Positions 7,860 through 11,048 of a DNA stretch of 11,048 nucleotides are shown in pieces. The stretch's first letter is position 1; each line of letters starts with the position of its first letter. The notes beneath the pieces were generated by a model. The model was not told where the DNA came from, searched no databases, and saw only the letters and a program-made list of their open reading frames with translations. Made by a program: the position numbers and the translations under genes. Source of the stretch: Pirellulales bacterium (GTDB lineage: Bacteria; Planctomycetota; Planctomycetia; Pirellulales; Thermoguttaceae); NCBI GenBank assembly GCA_030607895.1, contig JAUWJC010000087.1:1-11048 (forward strand), written 5' to 3'.

Positions 7860-7938
7860 GGGAAAAAGGTGACAGGCACCTTTTGTGCAAAGCACCCGAA
7901 GGGCCTTTCAGGCAAAAGGTGCCTGTCACCTTTTTCCC
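7860..7938. repeat. REP doublet (REPIN-like perfect inverted repeat)
   Basis: Positions 7860-7885 and 7913-7938 are perfect 26-bp inverted repeats around a 27-base centre. Each arm is itself a hairpin: AAAAGGTG, loop ACAGG, CACCTTTT. The centre can also fold (AAAG-CA-CCC-GAA-GGG-C-CTTT). Two inverted REP hairpins with a spacer is the layout of REPIN/BIME elements, which are moved by RAYT transposases; none is encoded in this window. It lies 29 bases upstream of the ATG at 7831, so it probably forms part of that gene's 5' leader and could affect its transcription or stability. Confidence 0.85.
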
Positions 7939-8064
7939 GGCCCAATCGTGGGTATATTATTTCATGCGAGTTGCATTACCCGCTAGTGACCAACGGTGCT
8001 CTGACCCCGAAAGCAACGAAAGCAAGTGGTTGTGCGGCAACTGGTTGTGGCCGCGAGCGGGAAG

Positions 8065-8137
<73 letters not shown>

Positions 8138-8191
8138 AAGTGCTTTGCTGGTAAAGGGTTACGTCACGTCTCGTTTTCTCAGTTTTGGGGG

Positions 8192-8220
8192 TTTACAGTT
8201 GGTTTACCATAGCGTATAAT
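8192..8220 (+). promoter_or_regulatory. Strong promoter for the integrase gene
   Basis: TTTACA (8192-8197) and a perfect TATAAT (8215-8220) are spaced by exactly 17 bases, a near-consensus sigma-70 promoter. Transcription should begin near 8227. The bases right after the -10 box (8221-8232) repeat part of the tRNA-Lys D-arm in inverted orientation, so the start site sits in a tRNA-like sequence. Confidence 0.75.
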
Positions 8221-8246
8221 GGTAGAGCAACGTACATCAAGGTGAT

Positions 8247-8277
8247 GACGGCCGTGGGATAGGTCCCCACGGCCGTC
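8247..8277 (+). promoter_or_regulatory. Leader hairpin upstream of the integrase
   Basis: GACGGCCGTGGG (8247-8258) and CCCACGGCCGTC (8266-8277) pair perfectly over 12 bp with a 7-base loop. It lies in the roughly 90-base leader between the promoter and the ribosome site. No T-run follows, so it is not a simple terminator. It may be an RNA leader structure or a palindromic binding site for the integrase or a repressor. Confidence 0.65.
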
Positions 8278-8314
8278 GGAGCCACCCCTAAACCCAAGAT
8301 CGAGAGGTGACCCA

Positions 8315-9478
8315 ATGTCTAAGTCTACTGTAACCACCCGTCGTGAGAAACCCAAGAAGCCCCGCCCCGACTTCCCGCTCTATCCGCACGCCGTCGGCAA
8401 GTGGTGCAAAACGATTCGGGGCAAGACGTACTACTTTGGCCGTTGGGACGATCCTGAGGGTGCCCTGAACGAGTACCTCGATGTGGCCGACGACCTGTTT
8501 GCGGGCCGAACCCCGACGGGACGCGGGAACGCCTTGACCATAGCCAATCTCTGCAACGAGTTTCACCGCCGCTGCCAAGCTAAGGTGGAGGCGGGCGAAA
8601 TGGTCGAGCGTACACTCAGAGACTACACGGCCACCACGGACCTTATCGTCCGCGTGTTCGGGAAGCGACAATCGGTCGAGGGATTGCGTCCAAACGACTT
8701 CGCAAGGTTACGAAGCGACATAGCCAAGAGACGGGGGCCGGTTAGCCTCAGCAACGAAATCACCCGCATCCGTGTGGTGTTCAACTACGCGAAGAAAAAC
8801 CTCCTGATCGAATCCGACGTGAAGTACGGGGGTGCGTTCGACCGGCCGACCAAAAAGACCTTGCGAAAGGCACGGGCGAAGAACGGCAAGAAAATGTTTG
8901 ATGCGGCCGACTGCCGTAACTTGATCGACAACTCGCACACGCCCGAATTGAAAGCGATGATCCTGCTGGCCCTGAACTGCGGATTTGGAAACTCAGATTG
9001 CGCCAAGCTGCCCCTCGACGCCGTGGACCTGAACGCGGGCTGGCTCGACTTCCCGCGACCGAAAACGGGAATCGACCGCCGATGCCCGTTGTGGCCGGAG
9101 ACGATCAAGGCGTTGCGGCTGGTCCTGGAGCGTAGGGAGAAGCGGGAACGCAACTGGATCAACCGCCACAACGGCCAGCCCTGCCCGCTTGTGTTCCTGA
9201 CGAAGTACGGGACCAGTTTTGAGAACGACGCGACCACGGTTACGCACGAATTCGGCAAGCTGTTGGACGCAGTAGACCTACGCCAGTCCGGCCGCAGCTT
9301 CTACGCTCTCCGCCACACCTTCAGGACCATTGCCGATGCGACACGCGACTTCCCCGCGTGCCGTGCAATCATGGGCCACGCGGACGACAGCATGGACGCG
9401 GTGTACAACGAAGGGGTTGACGACGACCGATGGCAGGCCGTGGTGGATCACGTTCGGGCGTGGGTCTGGCCAAAGTAG
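8315..9478 (+). CDS. Tyrosine recombinase / integrase
   Basis: This 387-residue protein should catalyse integration and excision of the element. The basic N-terminus and residues about 70-170 form the core-binding SAM-like domain, and 195-380 the catalytic domain. The box II region reads SFYALRHTF (Y330, R333), with Tyr in place of the usual first His of HxxR. GH (H355) and the nucleophile Tyr364 in VYNEGV are in place, and K250 in PRPKTG fits the beta-hairpin lysine. The box I sequence CGFGNSDCAKL (222-232) has Gly225 where TG-L-R-x-x-E has its catalytic Arg. This box is one I recall from many planctomycete integrases, so it may be a lineage feature, not decay. GAGAGGTG at 8302-8309 supports the ATG. 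The gene has its own promoter and terminator. Confidence 0.93.
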   Translation: MSKSTVTTRREKPKKPRPDFPLYPHAVGKWCKTIRGKTYYFGRWDDPEGALNEYLDVADDLFAGRTPTGRGNALTIANLCNEFHRRCQAKVEAGEMVERTLRDYTATTDLIVRVFGKRQSVEGLRPNDFARLRSDIAKRRGPVSLSNEITRIRVVFNYAKKNLLIESDVKYGGAFDRPTKKTLRKARAKNGKKMFDAADCRNLIDNSHTPELKAMILLALNCGFGNSDCAKLPLDAVDLNAGWLDFPRPKTGIDRRCPLWPETIKALRLVLERREKRERNWINRHNGQPCPLVFLTKYGTSFENDATTVTHEFGKLLDAVDLRQSGRSFYALRHTFRTIADATRDFPACRAIMGHADDSMDAVYNEGVDDDRWQAVVDHVRAWVWPK

Positions 9479-9503
9479 ATTATAGGTTGAGCACTATGCT
9501 TAC

Positions 9504-9532
9504 AGCCCCGATTCAACGGTCGGGGCTTTTTT
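9504..9532 (+). terminator. Rho-independent terminator of the integrase gene
   Basis: AGCCCCGA (9504-9511) pairs with TCGGGGCT (9520-9527) across an 8-base loop, and six T follow from 9527. It starts 25 bases after the integrase stop and separates integrase transcription from the downstream RNA/xis unit. Confidence 0.9.
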
Positions 9533-9536
9533 CATA

Positions 9537-9564
9537 TTTACTATGCTGGCCTAGTTGGTATAAT
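9537..9564 (+). promoter_or_regulatory. Promoter for the structured RNA and possibly the excisionase gene
   Basis: A perfect TATAAT lies at 9559-9564, 16 bases after TTTACT (9537-9542), which fits four of six -35 positions. It comes right after the integrase terminator and 20 bases before the first paired stem of the RNA, so transcription should begin near 9571. Confidence 0.6.
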
Positions 9565-9570
9565 ATGGGG

Positions 9571-9740
9571 AACGAATGTAAGAGTGGCTCCAGCGGGAAA
9601 ACCGCCATAAGCTCTTCGGAGTGAATCGCCGCAAAAGGTGAGGCTGCCGGGAGCCACATAGAAAGGCACGTCGGGTGTCCACCAAGCCCGGCGGTCGCAG
9701 TAAAGGACTGGTTGTCTTAACTGCGACCGCCGGGCTTTTT
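9571..9740 (+). ncRNA. Structured RNA between integrase and excisionase (about 170 nt, start approximate)
   Basis: A promoter at the left and an 18-bp terminator at the right frame this RNA. Its 5' part folds as a four-way junction: closing stem GTGGCTCC (9584-9591) with GGAGCCAC (9650-9657), then three hairpins. These are GCGG-GAAAA-CCGC (9593-9605), GCTC-TTCG-GAGT (9611-9622, with the very stable cUUCGg loop) and TCGCC-GCAAAA-GGTGA (9626-9641). A weaker hairpin GGCAC/GTGTC follows (about 9665-9679), then the terminator. No open frame with a start and ribosome site fits inside. It does not match the riboswitch consensus sequences I know. I recall a published int-alpA RNA motif with the same position between an integrase and an AlpA-like gene, but cannot compare sequences here. 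It may be a free RNA or an attenuating leader for the excisionase gene. Confidence 0.65.
9684..9740 (+). terminator. Very strong terminator or attenuator before the excisionase gene
   Basis: Positions 9684-9701 and 9720-9737 are perfectly complementary over 18 bp (arm begins AAGCCCGGCGG), with an 18-base loop and T-run at 9736-9740. It ends only 32 bases before the excisionase ATG, so excisionase expression from 9559 needs read-through or antitermination. Bases 9646-9651 (GCCGGG) could pair with 9687-9692 in the left arm, a weak possible antiterminator that would also break the closing stem of the junction. Confidence 0.9.
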
Positions 9741-9772
9741 CTTGCGCCACAGGCGTAGGAGGATCACTCGAC

Positions 9773-10045
9773 ATGAGTATCGGAACCATCGAGAAGCGTA
9801 AACTTACCCCACCGGAAATTGCATCGCTTTGGGGCGTCACTGTCGAAACTGTCCACAGCTACATCCGCTCAGGCGAGCTGAGGGCCATCAATGCCGCCTG
9901 TCCAGGTCGCAATCAGCGACCGCGTTACAAAATCGACGTGGCCGATCTTTCAGATTTTGAGCGACGCCGGACCGTCCAGCCCGCGCCGAAGAAACCAAGA
10001 CAGAGCCGACGGCGTGTGAAGGCGCGTGTCGATGATCGGTACTAA
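9773..10045 (+). CDS. Excisionase-like helix-turn-helix protein
   Basis: This 90-residue protein has a single MerR/AlpA-like winged HTH: LTPPEIASLWGVTVETVHSYI at about 11-31, then RSGELRAINA and RYKIDVADLSDFE, the usual pattern of Xis/HTH_17 proteins that bind attachment sites and direct the integrase towards excision. The tail (66-90) is very basic, rich in Lys, Arg and Pro, and probably adds DNA contact. TAGGAGGA at 9756-9763 is a strong ribosome site with a 9-base gap to the ATG. It lies downstream of the structured RNA, in the same direction as the integrase. It could instead be a transcription regulator of the element; both roles are known in this family. Confidence 0.85.
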   Translation: MSIGTIEKRKLTPPEIASLWGVTVETVHSYIRSGELRAINAACPGRNQRPRYKIDVADLSDFERRRTVQPAPKKPRQSRRRVKARVDDRY

Positions 10046-10055
10046 CAAAACAAAT

Positions 10056-10159
10056 GGCCTCGCGGGTCCAGTTCACAAACCCGCGAGGCCGAATAGCAAG
10101 CGACCGGAATCGGTCCGGTCGCGGCCCAGTTAGCAGTGTTCGTCCAGTCAAAAACGAAC
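10056..10159. repeat. Cluster of three hairpins between excisionase and polymerase-like gene
   Basis: Three inverted repeats follow one another: GGCCTCGCGGGT/ACCCGCGAGGCC (10056-10067 and 10079-10090, 12 bp), GCGACCGGA/TCCGGTCGC (10100-10108 and 10114-10122, 9 bp, 5-base loop) and GTTCGT/ACGAAC (10138-10143 and 10154-10159, 6 bp). None is followed by a T-run. They fill most of the 142-base gap and may serve as terminator, protein-binding site or replication origin. Confidence 0.7.
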
Positions 10160-10187
10160 AAACAAAGTGACACCACAAGTATCACCA

Positions 10188-11048
10188 ATGTCCAATACCT
10201 ATTATAGCCCAGACGCCCCCGATCCTAAACCCCGAACAGAGAAACGCCGCAGGGCGACATCCCGGCGGCGCGACGAACTGCGAGCCGAACAGAAAAAACG
10301 CCGCGAGGTGTTCATGGACATGCCCGCTTGGCCCATCGACACGAACGCCAAGCTCACAATGGAGACAGTCAGGCAGGCGGACGCCCTTTTCGGCCGGTTG
10401 GAGCCGCGTCTGAAACAGTACAAGTTGGACGAGAAGAGAAGATACTGGAGGGCGCTGACGCACGCCGCCAATCGAGCCCGCTGGCACGGCGGCTGCCTAT
10501 ACTATCCGCGAAACAGACGCCACCCCGAATTCTCGAACATTCGCCTCCAGGTGATCGAGGCGGCCGTGGCGACTGGTTTTTTCGTCCCGTACACAAGCAA
10601 AAGAGGAGCCCCGAAAATGAGCCGGATCATTCCGACGCCCGAGTTGATCGAGCAGATGGACCCGTGGACGTTCGAGCCCGACGAGACGCATCTGGTCATA
10701 GTCCGCGACAAGGCGACTCACGAAGTGATCGACTATCCCACGCACCACGCCTTGACCCGGAGGCTCGCCCGCGTCAACCGAATAAACGGTCAACACAAGA
10801 TCACGTGCCAGATCAAGGACGCCTGGGGCGGGGTGGTGACGAGGCAACTGCGGCCCGTCCACTACGCGCTGTACCACGACCACGGATGGCGTCACGGCCG
10901 AATCTACACCGGAAAGTTCGGGCACCAACAGTTGAGCAAACTGGAGCGGAGCACGATCAAATTCGACGACGAGCCGTGCGTGGAGTTGGACTATTCGGCG
11001 TTGCACATTCGGATGATCTACCACCAGGCGGGCCGGGAATGTCGGGGC
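10188..11048 (+). CDS. Polymerase-like mobile-element protein, cut by the window end
   Basis: An open frame of 287 codons runs from ATG 10188 to the last base without a stop. The N-terminus (about 1-40) is strongly basic. Residues about 85-135 look like a winged-helix segment, followed by SRIIPTPELI (145-154) and an IVRDK strand. Near the visible end come HGRIYTG (236-242), ERSTIKF (253-259) and VELDYSALHIRMIYH (265-279). The last block resembles motif A of family A DNA polymerases (DYSQIELR), with D268 as the metal-binding Asp and R275 as the Arg. I recall similar GGRFYG...VELDYSGLH proteins, annotated as hypothetical, in many mobile elements. Function is inferred: probably DNA synthesis or replication of the element. 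The downstream catalytic motifs are outside the window. The ribosome site before 10188 is weak; GTG at 10167 is an alternative start. Confidence 0.75.
   Translation, partial: MSNTYYSPDAPDPKPRTEKRRRATSRRRDELRAEQKKRREVFMDMPAWPIDTNAKLTMETVRQADALFGRLEPRLKQYKLDEKRRYWRALTHAANRARWHGGCLYYPRNRRHPEFSNIRLQVIEAAVATGFFVPYTSKRGAPKMSRIIPTPELIEQMDPWTFEPDETHLVIVRDKATHEVIDYPTHHALTRRLARVNRINGQHKITCQIKDAWGGVVTRQLRPVHYALYHDHGWRHGRIYTGKFGHQQLSKLERSTIKFDDEPCVELDYSALHIRMIYHQAGRECRG
10602..10608 (+). promoter_or_regulatory. Strong internal ribosome site within the polymerase-like gene
   Basis: AGAGGAG lies eight bases before ATG 10617, which is in frame (residue 144 of the longer protein). Spacing and sequence are better than at the annotated start 10188. 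Either a shorter second product is made or this is the true start. The upstream 143 codons stay open and look like real protein, so I keep the long form. Confidence 0.5.

Larger units (their letters stand above)
8192..11048 (+). mobile_element. Left (integrase) end of a putative integrated element, right end outside the window
   Basis: A tyrosine integrase next to a tRNA gene, followed on the same strand by a structured RNA, an excisionase-like HTH protein and a polymerase-like gene, is the layout of a small integrative element or satellite. All genes here point right, opposite to the chromosomal genes on the left. The exact left boundary is unclear: the tRNA lies with its 5' end towards the integrase, unlike the usual arrangement in which the element abuts the tRNA 3' end. 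No direct repeat attachment pair can be tested because the far end is missing. Confidence 0.55.

Noticed and set aside
7832..7945. N-terminal extension of the PQQ protein to 7945
   Set aside because: The added residues are translation of the REP doublet; the ATG at 7831 has a signal peptide and a ribosome site.
9571..9660. Known riboswitch (cobalamin or c-di-GMP class) upstream of xis
   Set aside because: Loops such as GAAAA and GCAAAA are superficially similar, but conserved core elements of those classes are missing.
10056..10090. Rho-independent terminator after xis
   Set aside because: The 12-bp stem is strong but no T-run follows on either strand, so it is listed only as part of the hairpin cluster.
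10497..11024. Minus strand open frame (175 codons)
   Set aside because: It is antisense to the polymerase-like gene, which has conserved motifs and extends beyond it.

Overview
The window looks like part of a planctomycete chromosome. The main grounds are a very large exported protein that mixes PQQ-type beta-propeller repeats, a methyltransferase-like domain and a malectin-like C-terminus, a tyrosine integrase with the 'CGFGNSDC' box I know from planctomycete sequences, and GC-rich coding DNA with many short palindromic repeats. This assignment rests on recalled family resemblance, not on a search.

Layout, left to right. (1) Positions 119-3508 (minus) hold a single-polypeptide restriction-modification enzyme: a PD-(D/E)XK nuclease, an N6-adenine methylase with motifs DPAVGTGT and NPPY, and a target-recognition C-terminus. 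A short GGAATTC-GG-GACAC motif lies outside both ends of the gene in opposite orientations (two tandem copies at 56-95, one diverged copy at 3604-3622). (2) Positions 3509-3848 carry no gene. They hold a likely promoter for the R-M gene and a two-unit, about 65-bp tandem repeat with REP-like hairpins. (3) Positions 3849-7831 (minus) encode one exported planctomycete-type PQQ/methyltransferase/malectin protein, now split by a one-base frameshift in a run of four C on the + strand (5712-5715). (4) Positions 7860-7938 form a perfect 26-bp inverted repeat whose arms are themselves hairpins (a REP doublet, or REPIN), just upstream of that gene. (5) Positions 8065-8137 are tRNA-Lys(UUU), minus strand.

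From about 8192 rightward everything lies on the + strand and looks like the integrase end of an integrated mobile element: a near-consensus promoter, a leader with a 12-bp hairpin, a tyrosine integrase (8315-9478), its terminator, a separate promoter driving a roughly 170-nt structured RNA that ends in an 18-bp terminator (about 9571-9740), an excisionase-like HTH gene (9773-10045), a cluster of three hairpins (10056-10159), and a long open gene that runs off the end of the window (10188 to beyond 11048). Its last visible part contains ELDYSALHIR, which resembles motif A of family A DNA polymerases and may mark the element's replication gene.

The most interesting region is 8192-11048: an int / structured RNA / xis / polymerase-like module in which the integrase lacks the canonical first catalytic Arg, the RNA sits between integrase and excisionase like a switch, and a 12-bp piece of the tRNA-Lys D-arm is repeated in inverted orientation at the integrase transcription start. 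Only one element end is visible, so its limits and any attachment-site duplication cannot be tested here.
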